A DNA stretch of 11,131 nucleotides, taken from positions 1-11,131 of the forward strand of contig JASBRM010000186.1 in assembly GCA_030149405.1 (NCBI GenBank). The letters run 5' to 3'. The notes below the pieces were generated by a model. The model saw only the letters and a list, made by a program, of their open reading frames with translations. It ran no database searches and was not told the origin of the DNA. Each line of letters begins with the position of its first letter. Position 1 is the first letter of the stretch. Position numbers and translations under genes: made by a program. Source of the DNA: Neptuniibacter sp. (GTDB lineage Bacteria > Pseudomonadota > Gammaproteobacteria > Pseudomonadales > Balneatricaceae). Positions 1 to 6,443 of this stretch are shown here, piece by piece.

Positions 1-1697
1 TCACAGTTAAAGAACGTTTAGCAATTCTGCAAGACTGGGTAGAGCCTTCTCCTTTAGGAAATATCCCATCCATTGAGCTGACGCTCAATGAGTGGGAATG
101 GCTTGATCAGCACCCTGTGATCAGGGTAGCCGGTCAGCCAGACTGGTTGCCGATAGAATTTAAAGATAAGGATGATCAGTTTAAAGGTGTAGCAACTGAA
201 TATCTGAACCTTATGTCACGGTTATTGGGGGTGAGGTTTGAGTACTTTGAGGGTGATGCTGAATTAAGTTCACTTCTTAATAGACAGGAGGTTGATCTTG
301 TTTCGGCAATTACACCGGTCAGCTCCAGCGAGCTTGGCTTGAGCTTTAGTGAATCCTATCTCTCTTTGCCTGCTATGGTTTTCACCCGGGACAATATTCC
401 TTATGTATCGGGCCTACACGAATTACAGGGTAATAATGTTGCGACTGTCACAGGACACGGTATTGCGAAGCAGCTGGATCGAGAGGGTTTAGGACCCAAT
501 GTCATAAAGTTTACGACAACGGAGTCAGCTCTTATTGCCTTGCAAAACAGGGAGGTTGATGCCTATGTTGGTAGCATATTAGTGGCGGGTCAATTACTCC
601 GTAAGCAAGGCGTTACGAATATACATGTAGCGGGGCAAACGCCTTTCAACGTTGATGTCGGTATCGCATATCGTTCTGATTGGCCAGAGTTAGGAAGAAT
701 CATTGAAAAAGCGTTTGCTCAGATAAGTAATGAGCAAAAAGCCAACATCGCAGCCCAGTGGATCGGGGTAAAGATAAAGGAAGCGCCTGATTACACTCGT
801 TATTGGCAGCTTTTCTTTATCTCATTAGCCATTGTAGCGGTCTTCATGATCTGGAATCGTTATCTTCGCAGAGTTAATGCAGAGAAAAGCCTGGAAATAC
901 GCGAGCAGAATGTTCAACTTTTAAAAAGCGAGAAGAGTCTGGCTGAAGCTCAGCGGGTTGCTCATCTTGGTAGCTGGTCCTGGGATCTGAGTACCAACTT
1001 ATTTTCCTGGTCTGATGAATTGCGGCGACTGATGAATATTAGTGCCGAAGAGGATGTAGGGTTTGATGATTTTGTATCGTCTATTCATCCGGCAGATCGC
1101 ACCTTTGTAGAAGAGATGCTTCAGTACAGCCGAGAAAATTGTGAAGCCGTGGAATTTCACCACAGGACAATATTGCCGAACAGTGAGATTAGATACTTTG
1201 AACAACACACCGACATATCGGAAGAAAGCCAGGGCAGTTCCTGCGTATTAACCGGAACTGTCTTAGATGTCACTTCGCGTAAGCTTGCAGAGCAGGAAAT
1301 CCAGAAACTTTCCAAGGCGTTTGAAAACAGTCCAATCTCCATAGCAATCACGGATAGCAAAGGGTTGGTGGAATATGTAAACCCATACTTCACTGAGATG
1401 ACCGGTTATTCATTCAATGAAGTTTCAGGGACACTAATTCAAGTGCTTCCATCAGAGGGCGAGGAAGACAAAAACATCTCTGCAAAGATGTGGAAAACTG
1501 TCTTCTCGGGTAAAGTTTGGCGGGGTGAAACCCGTAATGTCAGGAAAAATGGTACTCACTATTGGGAGAATATAACGGTAGCGCCCGTATTGAATGATGT
1601 CGGAGAATTTACCAATGTTCTGATTCTTAAAGAGGATATAACTCAGCAAAAAGAAATTAAGTCACAGTTATTCAAAAAACAAATTTCAGTTCTCTGA
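1..1697 (+). CDS. Membrane sensor, SBP_bac_3 - TM - PAS - PAS (5' partial, 3' frameshifted)
   Basis: The frame is open to the left edge (first full codon at position 3), so the gene starts outside the window. GTG 117 is internal: it is the V of a QHPVIRV motif, the usual entry of a periplasmic extracellular solute-binding (SBP_bac_3) domain in sensor proteins. The preceding stretch around RLAILQDWVE looks like the end of an earlier SBP domain, so two may lie in tandem. Counting from GTG 117, the SBP domain covers about 1-217. A single transmembrane helix covers about 230-247 and is followed by RRVN. A charged coiled coil covers about 252-280. PAS domain 1 runs about 280-388, with HLGSWSWDL at its start. 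PAS domain 2 runs about 395-510, with NSPISIAITD and TEMTGYS. A small ligand is probably sensed in the periplasm and the signal passed to the c-di-GMP domains, which are cut off here by TGA 1695. The ligand cannot be told. Confidence 0.85.
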   Translation, partial: TVKERLAILQDWVEPSPLGNIPSIELTLNEWEWLDQHPVIRVAGQPDWLPIEFKDKDDQFKGVATEYLNLMSRLLGVRFEYFEGDAELSSLLNRQEVDLVSAITPVSSSELGLSFSESYLSLPAMVFTRDNIPYVSGLHELQGNNVATVTGHGIAKQLDREGLGPNVIKFTTTESALIALQNREVDAYVGSILVAGQLLRKQGVTNIHVAGQTPFNVDVGIAYRSDWPELGRIIEKAFAQISNEQKANIAAQWIGVKIKEAPDYTRYWQLFFISLAIVAVFMIWNRYLRRVNAEKSLEIREQNVQLLKSEKSLAEAQRVAHLGSWSWDLSTNLFSWSDELRRLMNISAEEDVGFDDFVSSIHPADRTFVEEMLQYSRENCEAVEFHHRTILPNSEIRYFEQHTDISEESQGSSCVLTGTVLDVTSRKLAEQEIQKLSKAFENSPISIAITDSKGLVEYVNPYFTEMTGYSFNEVSGTLIQVLPSEGEEDKNISAKMWKTVFSGKVWRGETRNVRKNGTHYWENITVAPVLNDVGEFTNVLILKEDITQQKEIKSQLFKKQISVL

Positions 1698-1720
1698 CTA
1701 AACAACCCAACAGAGGATTC

Positions 1721-2956
1721 TTGCTTGCTCAGGCCGATCTCAAAGTTACTGAGAAGGTACCGGTGGCCATGTTACTTATCGACATGCTTAACATAAAACG
1801 CATTAACGACACTTTAGGTGTTGCGGCGGGAGACGAAATTATTCGTCAGGCTGCTGACCGCTTGGATGCTTTTACGTCACCAGAATTAACGGTCGGGCAT
1901 TTAGGCGGAGGAGAATTTTTGATTCTGGTTGAATCCCCTAGAAAAACACATCTGGATCGGTTGGTACAGGAGCTGAATTCAGCGTTTAAAAGAGTATTTC
2001 AGATTAATGGCCAAAACGTGCATCAGCCTATAAGTATAGGTATTTCCCTCTACCCTGAAGATGCACACTCTTCACAGCAGTTACTCTCAAACTCGCATAC
2101 CGCCGTCACTTATGCTAAACGAAATGGCAGCTATTCACATGCATTCTACTCCGAGAGATACAGTCAGGATGCACAAGACTCGTTATATCTAGAAAGTCTC
2201 TTATTGCAGGCAATTCCAACCAATGAACTTAAAGTTTTTTTTCAGCCTAAAGTGGATGTTATGGGTAATTTTAGAGGAGCTGAAGCTCTGGTGCGTTGGA
2301 ATAGTGCAGAGCTTGGTAATGTGCCTCCAGGGCGATTCATTCCCATTGCAGAACAGAGTGACATCATTCTTGACATAGGTCGTTGGGTGATTGAACAAAG
2401 TTGTGCTCATGCCAGTCGTTGGAAAGAGGAAGTTGGTCGTAATTACTCGGTATCAATAAATATATCTCCTAAACAGTTTTACGAAGAAGGCATTGTCGAA
2501 TTTATAGATCAAACAATGCAAAAATATGGCCTCGTAGGCTCTCAGGTTGAGATTGAGGTAACCGAAGGACTGTTTATGGAAGGAGAGGGATTCATACGTC
2601 AGAAAATTGAGGATATGAAAGCGGTGGGGGTGAGTCTCGCGATGGATGATTTTGGTACCGGATATTCTTCTTTGCAGTACCTGCGGAGTTACCCGTTTGA
2701 CACCCTTAAAGTTGATCGCTCATTTGTAATGGGGCTACCAAACTCAGAAGGTGATGCAAACCTTGTTCGAGCAATTATCAAGATGGGTAAAGCGTTGGGA
2801 TTGAAAATTGTTGCGGAAGGTGTGGAGTCGTTGGAACAGGCTGAGTTTTTGCGAAGTGAGGGCTGTGACCTGATTCAAGGCTACTTGTTTGGAAAGCCAA
2901 TGCCGCCAGAAGAGTTGGTAGAGTGGTTGAAATTGAATCTGGTCAGAATTGACTGA
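1721..2956 (+). CDS. Degenerate GGDEF - intact EAL protein, predicted c-di-GMP phosphodiesterase (C-terminal half of the split sensor)
   Basis: This is the cytosolic output half. The GGDEF domain (about 1-145) carries GGGEF at 62-66 instead of GG(D/E)EF and has no RxxD inhibitory site at the usual position, so cyclase activity is unlikely. It keeps a recognisable GTP-binding region (KRINDTLG). The EAL domain (about 150-405) has the full catalytic set: E188 in EAL, N247 in SINIS, E279 in EVTE, D309/D310 in DDFGTG, K330 in LKVD, E366 in AEGVE and Q386 in IQGY. It should therefore hydrolyse c-di-GMP to pGpG. TTG 1721 has AGAGGA at 1712-1717, but only three bases separate them, and those bases also encode the NRG of the GGDEF entry. 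Independent initiation is thus possible but not convincing. If expressed alone, the protein would be soluble and uncoupled from its sensor. The EAL assignment is very secure; the start is not. Confidence 0.85.
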   Translation: MLAQADLKVTEKVPVAMLLIDMLNIKRINDTLGVAAGDEIIRQAADRLDAFTSPELTVGHLGGGEFLILVESPRKTHLDRLVQELNSAFKRVFQINGQNVHQPISIGISLYPEDAHSSQQLLSNSHTAVTYAKRNGSYSHAFYSERYSQDAQDSLYLESLLLQAIPTNELKVFFQPKVDVMGNFRGAEALVRWNSAELGNVPPGRFIPIAEQSDIILDIGRWVIEQSCAHASRWKEEVGRNYSVSINISPKQFYEEGIVEFIDQTMQKYGLVGSQVEIEVTEGLFMEGEGFIRQKIEDMKAVGVSLAMDDFGTGYSSLQYLRSYPFDTLKVDRSFVMGLPNSEGDANLVRAIIKMGKALGLKIVAEGVESLEQAEFLRSEGCDLIQGYLFGKPMPPEELVEWLKLNLVRID

Positions 2957-3012
2957 ATACTGGTGAAACACCGGCAAGAACAATGAAGTGTAAAAAAGAA
3001 AAAATATTCACT

Positions 3013-3040
3013 TTGTTTTTAGGATTTTACGTTGTATAAA
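3013..3040 (+). promoter_or_regulatory. Possible sigma-70 promoter for speE
   Basis: In the 160-base gap before speE, TATAAA at 3035-3040 matches five of six -10 bases. With 16-base spacing, TTGTTT at 3013-3018 matches half of the -35 consensus. It would give a leader of about 70 bases. The -35 is weak and the region is AT-rich, so this is only a candidate. Confidence 0.3.
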
Positions 3041-3116
3041 TGCGCGCCTGTTATTCATTCCAATCTGCTTTGAGGTTCTGTTTAGTTCACTTAACGCGGT
3101 TTAGCGAGTTACCAGT

Positions 3117-3971
3117 ATGACTACTTCCTATAAAGAAACTCTTCACAATGGTTATGGTCAGGAATTTGATGTCGAAGAGATTCTCTTTGAACAGCAAACG
3201 GATTCCTGGCATCTGATTATTTTTAAGAATCCAATCTACGGAACGGTTATGGCTTTGGATGGGATTATCCAGACGACCGAGCGGGATGAGTTTGTTTACC
3301 ATGAGATGCTGACTCATGTGCCTATCATTGCCCATGGCAATGCCAAGCGTGTACTTATTATAGGTGGTGGTGACGGAGGTATTCTTCGAGAAGTTTGTAG
3401 ACATTCATCGGTAGAACATGTGACACAGGTTGAGATTGATCAAGCTGTGATCGATATGTGTAAAGAGTATCTGCCAGGGCACTCTGCAGGTGCGTTTGAA
3501 GATCCCCGAGCAAACATTGTTATCGCTGACGGGGTAGAATTTGTTCATCAAGCTGAAGAGAAATTTGACGTTATTATCTCCGATTGCACAGATCCGGTTG
3601 GTCCGGGTGAGGTGCTTTTCTCAAGCCGTTTTTACGAAGGCTGTAAAAACCTGCTGAATGAAGGCGGAGTATTTGTTGCTCAAAACGGCGTGCCTTTTTT
3701 GCAACAGGATGAAGTCATTACCACCCGCCGCAGACTCAGCCCTTATTTCAAAGATCAGAGTTTTTATACGGTTGCGGTACCAACCTATATCGGTGGTGTT
3801 ATGACCCTGGCTTGGGGAAGTGATAATGCCCAGTTGCGTCAGTTATCAATTGATGAAATTAAGGTGCGATTCGAAAACAGCGGAATAACGACCCGATACT
3901 ATAATGCACAGGTGCATGGAGGTTGTTTCGGTTTACCCCAATACCTTCTAGATGCATTAGATAAAGCATAA
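3117..3971 (+). CDS. speE: Polyamine aminopropyltransferase (spermidine synthase) SpeE
   Basis: The enzyme transfers the aminopropyl group of decarboxylated SAM to putrescine, giving spermidine and methylthioadenosine, in the cytosol. At 284 residues it is close to the E. coli protein (288) and collinear with it. The N-terminal beta domain ends in the substrate-pocket motif [12 protein letters not shown] (53-64). The Rossmann core has GGGDGG at 83-88 for the dcSAM binding loop, the acidic VEID at 105-108, ADG at 137-139, and [10 protein letters not shown] at 155-164 with the catalytic and amine-binding aspartates. QNG near 190 and the C-terminal FGLPQYL are also present. ATG 3117 gives the expected N-terminus, although its ribosome site is weak (GCGAG, about ten bases upstream). 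It is followed by a strong terminator, so it is probably a single-gene transcript. Its partner speD lies 3 kb away on the other strand and supplies the dcSAM. Confidence 0.97.
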   Translation: MTTSYKETLHNGYGQEFDVEEILFEQQTDSWHLIIFKNPIYGTVMALDGIIQTTERDEFVYHEMLTHVPIIAHGNAKRVLIIGGGDGGILREVCRHSSVEHVTQVEIDQAVIDMCKEYLPGHSAGAFEDPRANIVIADGVEFVHQAEEKFDVIISDCTDPVGPGEVLFSSRFYEGCKNLLNEGGVFVAQNGVPFLQQDEVITTRRRLSPYFKDQSFYTVAVPTYIGGVMTLAWGSDNAQLRQLSIDEIKVRFENSGITTRYYNAQVHGGCFGLPQYLLDALDKA

Positions 3972-3980
3972 CCTCTATCC

Positions 3981-4012
3981 AGAGCCGGCCTATTAGCCGG
4001 CTTTTTGTTTTT
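3981..4012 (+). terminator. Rho-independent terminator after speE
   Basis: AGCCGGC (3983-3989) pairs with GCCGGCT (3996-4002) across a six-base loop, with two further pairs possible at the foot. TTTTTGTTTTT follows at once. It starts 9 bases after the speE stop and separates speE from the permease downstream. Confidence 0.9.
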
Positions 4013-4049
4013 ATGGCTGCATTGGATTCGTTGTGGCTTAATTCTCACT

Positions 4050-5222
4050 ATGACTCAATCAGACTCATACATCCGTTTATCAGGTTTCTACTTCTTTTAT
4101 TTCGCTCTTTTGGGAGCGCTAGTACCATATTGGAGTTTGTATCTTAAGTCGTATCAATTTGATGCCGTGACCATTGGTAGCCTGATGGCAGTACTTCAGG
4201 TTTCCAGAATTGTAGCGCCTAACCTTTGGGGATGGTTAGCTGATCGTAGTGGTCGCCGGGTGGGTATTGTACGTTTCGGTGCATTTATGACCTGTCTGAT
4301 GTTTGTGGGAATTTTCTGGCAGACAACCGCGATCGGTATCGGTTTGGTGATGTTGGGTTTCAGCTTTTTCTGGAATGCAGTGCTGCCTCAGTTTGAAGTA
4401 ATTACCCTGCAACAACTCGGAGAACAGAAGGAAAAATACAGCCGCATAAGGGTGTGGGGATCAATAGGTTTTATAGTTACTGTCGCAAGTGTTGGAGCAC
4501 TTCTGGATTTTATCAATATCAGTTGGCTTCCCGTTCTTATGTTATTACTCATGCTGGCAATTTGGATAAGTACTCTGCTGGTTGAAGAAAAAACTGACTT
4601 CGCTTCTGCACAAAAGCAAAAATCTAATAGCAAAAATTTCTTAACCTTGTTGCTTCGACCACAAGTGATAGCTTTTTTTGCAATCTGTTTTCTAGTGCAG
4701 TTTGGTCACGGAGCTTATTACACGTTTTACAGTGTGCTTATGGAAGAGGTGGGCTACAGTCGAACAGAGATTGGTGTGCTCTGGGCTTTGGGTGTCGTTG
4801 CAGAGGTGATCTTGTTTATTTACATGCACTGGCTGATTAAACGTTATGGGCTTCGTTCCATAATGATTGTAAGCCTAACGCTGTGTGTAATCAGGTGGTT
4901 TATCATAGGTGCTATTCCAGACAATTTACCTCTGATGTTGTTTGCACAAATTCTTCATGCTGCAACTTTCGGAGCGCTTCATGCTGTTGGAATCGCCCTG
5001 GTCCATCACTATTTTTCTGAATCTACATACGGTCAGGGGCAGGCCCTTTTTTCCAGCGTTGGATTTGGGCTGGGAGGAGCGCTGGGCGCTTTTGTAAGTG
5101 GTTTGATGTGGGACGATTTTGGTGCATTTAGTACGTTCGCACTATCGGCCTCGGCAAGCTTTGTTGCTATCTTATTGGCAATTTACTGGATCTATCCGGG
5201 AAAAGTGCAGCAAAACAATTGA
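4050..5222 (+). CDS. MFS transporter, HcaT / MFS_1-like (3-phenylpropionate permease) family
   Basis: This is a 390-residue inner-membrane permease with about 12 hydrophobic helices, a length typical for the family. It aligns with E. coli HcaT throughout. The first helix begins about eight residues in (FYFFYFALLGALVPYW), and MFS motif A is GWLADRSGRR (60-69). The SRIRVWGS segment after helix 4 corresponds to GKVRLWGS of HcaT. The second half has GHGAYY and LWALGVVAEV, both nearly identical in HcaT. I chose ATG 4050 because the longer reading from TTG 4005 begins inside the speE terminator. No clear Shine-Dalgarno precedes 4050. The substrate is unknown: the family name comes from phenylpropionate, but many members sit away from aromatic catabolism, and no such genes are here. 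It is 78 bases from speE and 72 from the DUF6489 gene on the same strand, with no evident functional link. Confidence 0.88.
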   Translation: MTQSDSYIRLSGFYFFYFALLGALVPYWSLYLKSYQFDAVTIGSLMAVLQVSRIVAPNLWGWLADRSGRRVGIVRFGAFMTCLMFVGIFWQTTAIGIGLVMLGFSFFWNAVLPQFEVITLQQLGEQKEKYSRIRVWGSIGFIVTVASVGALLDFINISWLPVLMLLLMLAIWISTLLVEEKTDFASAQKQKSNSKNFLTLLLRPQVIAFFAICFLVQFGHGAYYTFYSVLMEEVGYSRTEIGVLWALGVVAEVILFIYMHWLIKRYGLRSIMIVSLTLCVIRWFIIGAIPDNLPLMLFAQILHAATFGALHAVGIALVHHYFSESTYGQGQALFSSVGFGLGGALGAFVSGLMWDDFGAFSTFALSASASFVAILLAIYWIYPGKVQQNN

Positions 5223-5230
5223 TCTGAGTA

Positions 5231-5252
5231 TTTTGCACTGCCGCAGTTTTGC
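5231..5252 (+). promoter_or_regulatory. Candidate PhaR operator upstream of the DUF6489-phaR pair
   Basis: ACTGCCGCAGT (5237-5247) is a perfect palindrome around one central base. It is flanked by direct repeats of TTTTGC at 5231-5236 and 5247-5252. Known PhaR proteins of alphaproteobacteria bind TGC-rich sites, including CTGC-N3/4-GCAG palindromes; here the spacer is one base. It lies 48 bases before the start of the DUF6489 gene, next to a TAGAAT (5261-5266) that could be a -10 box. Autorepression by PhaR would fit, but binding is inferred. Confidence 0.45.
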
Positions 5253-5294
5253 TATAGGATTAGAATATTATTTACCCGAAAGAGGAGTCAGGGT

Positions 5295-5552
5295 ATGAAG
5301 TTCAAGGTCGATATTGATATGACGCCTGAGGAATTGCGTAAAGTTCTGGGCTTACCAGATGTGCAGCAATTTCAGAAGGATATGATGGATAAGATCACTG
5401 AACAGATGGAAGCAGGTGTTGAGGGTTACGACCCTTTAACATTGTTTAAACCTTATCTCACGAGTGGCCTTGGTTCCATGGAGGCGCTGCAAAAACTCAT
5501 GATGGGTTTAATGACTTCAGGGATAAGTAGTACAGATAATAAAAAAGACTGA
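5295..5552 (+). CDS. Small DUF6489-family protein, first gene of the phaR unit
   Basis: This is an 85-residue soluble protein with no signal peptide or membrane helix. The start MKFKVDIDMTPEELRKVLGL and the PDVQ that follows resemble a small family I recall as DUF6489, which often sits beside PHA genes. That family name is from memory. The N-terminal half looks like one beta strand and an acidic helix. The C-terminal half (about 48-76) is a Met- and Leu-rich amphipathic segment (FKPYLTSGLGSMEALQKLMM), a composition seen in proteins that coat hydrophobic granules. It has an excellent ribosome site, AGAGGAG at 5281-5287, seven bases from ATG 5295. phaR follows after 25 bases with no terminator between, so the two are very likely co-transcribed. 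No biochemical role is established that I know of; a helper of PhaR or a granule-surface protein is a guess from position. Confidence 0.85.
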   Translation: MKFKVDIDMTPEELRKVLGLPDVQQFQKDMMDKITEQMEAGVEGYDPLTLFKPYLTSGLGSMEALQKLMMGLMTSGISSTDNKKD

Positions 5553-5577
5553 TCTCGGAGCTGGTCAGCTAAAACTA

Positions 5578-6075
5578 ATGGATTGTAATGAGAGAGATAG
5601 TGCGTTGCGAATTCTAAGAAAATATACAAATCGACGCTTGTACGATACTTCACGCAGCTGTTATGTAACCCTTGATGATGTAAAACAGCTGGTTCTTAAT
5701 GGCGAAGCTTTTAAGGTAGAAGACTCTAAAACAGGGAATGACCTAACACGAAACATCCTGTTGCAGATCATCAGTGAGCAAGAAGCTCAGGGACACGGCA
5801 CTCTGTTAACTAATCAGGTTCTGCAGCAATTGATCCGTTTCTATGGTGATAGCATGCAGGGAATGATGAGCCAGTATCTGGAACAGAGTATCGCATCTTT
5901 CCTCGAGCACCAGGACCGTATTCGTGATCAAATGCAGACAATGATTGGTGCTGCTAACCCACTGACAATGATGAATCGAATTGCCGATCAGAATATGCAG
6001 ATGTGGGGAATGTTCAAACCGGGTGAAGAGCCCGAACATCACGAACAGCCAGAAAAGCCTAAAGAAAAAAGTTAA
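5578..6075 (+). CDS. phaR: Polyhydroxyalkanoate synthesis repressor PhaR
   Basis: This cytosolic DNA-binding repressor senses free PHA: it leaves its operators when it binds nascent polymer granules. The PHB accumulation regulatory DNA-binding domain (PHB_acc_N) covers about 11-70, with KYTNRRLYDT (15-24), YVTLDDVKQLV and DLTRNILLQII. The PHB_acc segment follows, with QLIRFYGDSMQGMM (84-97) and YLEQSI. The C-terminal part (120-146) is Met/Gln/Asn-rich (NPLTMMNRIADQNMQMW), common in longer PhaR proteins, and ends in an acidic/lysine tail. The length, 165, is normal. ATG 5578 is the natural start, but its nearest GGAG (5557-5560) is 17 bases upstream. AGCTGGTCAGCT in between could fold and shorten the distance, or phaR may rely on translational coupling. 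Likely targets are its own unit and possibly phaEC, 3 kb downstream, although I see no matching palindrome before phaE. Confidence 0.95.
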   Translation: MDCNERDSALRILRKYTNRRLYDTSRSCYVTLDDVKQLVLNGEAFKVEDSKTGNDLTRNILLQIISEQEAQGHGTLLTNQVLQQLIRFYGDSMQGMMSQYLEQSIASFLEHQDRIRDQMQTMIGAANPLTMMNRIADQNMQMWGMFKPGEEPEHHEQPEKPKEKS

Positions 6076-6107
6076 TAAAAAGGCCGCATATTGCGGCCTT
6101 TTTATTA
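6073..6107 (+). terminator. Strong terminator after phaR, stem includes the stop codon
   Basis: TAAAAAGGCCGCA (6076-6088) pairs perfectly with 6092-6104 across the loop TAT. The pairing extends to 6073/6107, a 16-bp stem whose left edge is the phaR TAA. A and T runs on both sides mean it could act in both directions, though no minus-strand gene ends here. Confidence 0.93.
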
Positions 6108-6271
6108 GGGTATTTTGTCAATTCGTTTCAAGCAAAGTTTCTGACTATCTATTGCAGAAAAGGCAGCTACGCGAGAAGCATGCTGGATTTACATTTTCAT
6201 CAACTCGTATGTGTTAATTCTTCCGACACATGGTTTAGGTAGTTATAAAATTGTGTCGAGATTATTTACAT

Positions 6272-6306
6272 ATGTCACATCTCTATTTTTCTCGAGAATG
6301 TGACAT
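6272..6306. promoter_or_regulatory. Paired ATGT-S-ACAT palindromes, candidate activator sites
   Basis: ATGTCACAT (6272-6280) and ATGTGACAT (6298-6306) are each palindromic around the central base and are exact reverse complements. Their centres are 26 bases apart. As RNA they could also form a hairpin, extended by CTC/GAG with one bulged A. They lie about 55-90 bases upstream of the start expected from the sigma-54-like element, where enhancer-binding activators usually bind. The bound protein is unknown. Confidence 0.5.
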
Positions 6307-6331
6307 TCTGATTTATATAAGGTTTTTTTTA

Positions 6332-6348
6332 TTGGTCTGAATTGTGCT
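6332..6348 (+). promoter_or_regulatory. Candidate sigma-54 (-24/-12) promoter for the PEP-CTERM gene
   Basis: The element TTGGTCTG-AATT-GTGCT has the required GG-N10-GC spacing (GG 6334-6335, GC 6346-6347). It matches 10 of 13 fixed positions of the usual YTGGCACG-N4-TTGCW consensus. Transcription would start near 6359, leaving a leader of about 85 bases. PEP-CTERM genes in other proteobacteria are known to be driven by RpoN with the PrsK/PrsR system. The -24 box is imperfect, and a match this loose can arise by chance. Confidence 0.4.
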
Positions 6349-6443
6349 TTGGTTACTGTAAGTTCAAAGCTGTACAGGCTTAGAACATTGTATTTCAATG
6401 CTTAGAGTACATATTAAGTACGATTAACATGATGGAACATGAT

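Larger units (their letters stand above)
1..2956 (+). pseudogene. Composite sensor / c-di-GMP phosphodiesterase gene split by a one-base frameshift (5' end outside window)
   Basis: The two CDS entries below look like halves of one gene. The first frame ends at TGA 1695-1697, straight after the second PAS domain. Reading the -1 frame back from the second half gives NFSSLTKQPNRGFL (from about 1682). This matches the N-terminal GGDEF signature that normally follows a PAS domain, NYDSLTGLPNR. Adding one base at the A6 run 1674-1679 or the next C would fuse the frames into SBP - TM - PAS - PAS - GGDEF - EAL with no residue missing. A slippery reading is unlikely: the frame is TTC AAA AAA CAA, not the X XXY YYZ phase used for -1 slippage, and six A's is short for polymerase slippage. 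Either the gene is recently broken or the base is a sequence error. The second half could also be translated alone from TTG 1721. Both halves have normal codon use and no other stops, so any damage is recent. Confidence 0.75.
6108..6443. other. Long intergenic control region upstream of the PEP-CTERM gene
   Basis: About 335 bases without a credible gene; an open frame running out of the phaR end (5981-6217) is a shadow. The region is AT-rich. From left to right it holds a pair of inverted seven-base arms CGACACA (6224-6230) and TGTGTCG (6252-6258), two ATGT-S-ACAT palindromes, T8 at 6323-6330, a sigma-54-like element, and a direct repeat GCTTAGA (6378-6384 and 6400-6406) in the likely leader. 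I saw no tRNA or recognisable riboswitch. Confidence 0.6.

Noticed and set aside
1674..1680. Programmed -1 ribosomal frameshift at the A6 run
   Set aside because: The zero frame reads TTC AAA AAA CAA. Slipping back would place the P-site lysine tRNA on CAA, and the phase does not fit X XXY YYZ. I also saw no clear downstream stimulatory hairpin.
2982..3020. Terminator after the EAL gene (AATGAAGTG pairing with CACTTTGTT, then T's)
   Set aside because: The stem has two G-U pairs and an 18-base A-rich loop, so it would be too weak to call.
4005..4049. Longer N-terminus for the MFS permease from TTG 4005
   Set aside because: It begins in the T-run of the speE terminator and adds 15 residues before the first helix that HcaT-like proteins do not have.
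5981..6217. Open frame overlapping the end of phaR
   Set aside because: It runs through the phaR terminator in another frame and has no ribosome site or recognisable motif.
6388..6417. Sigma-70 promoter TTGTAT - TATTAA before the PEP-CTERM gene
   Set aside because: The match is weak: three of six in the -35 box and four of six in the -10 box at 18-base spacing. The sigma-54-like element fits better.
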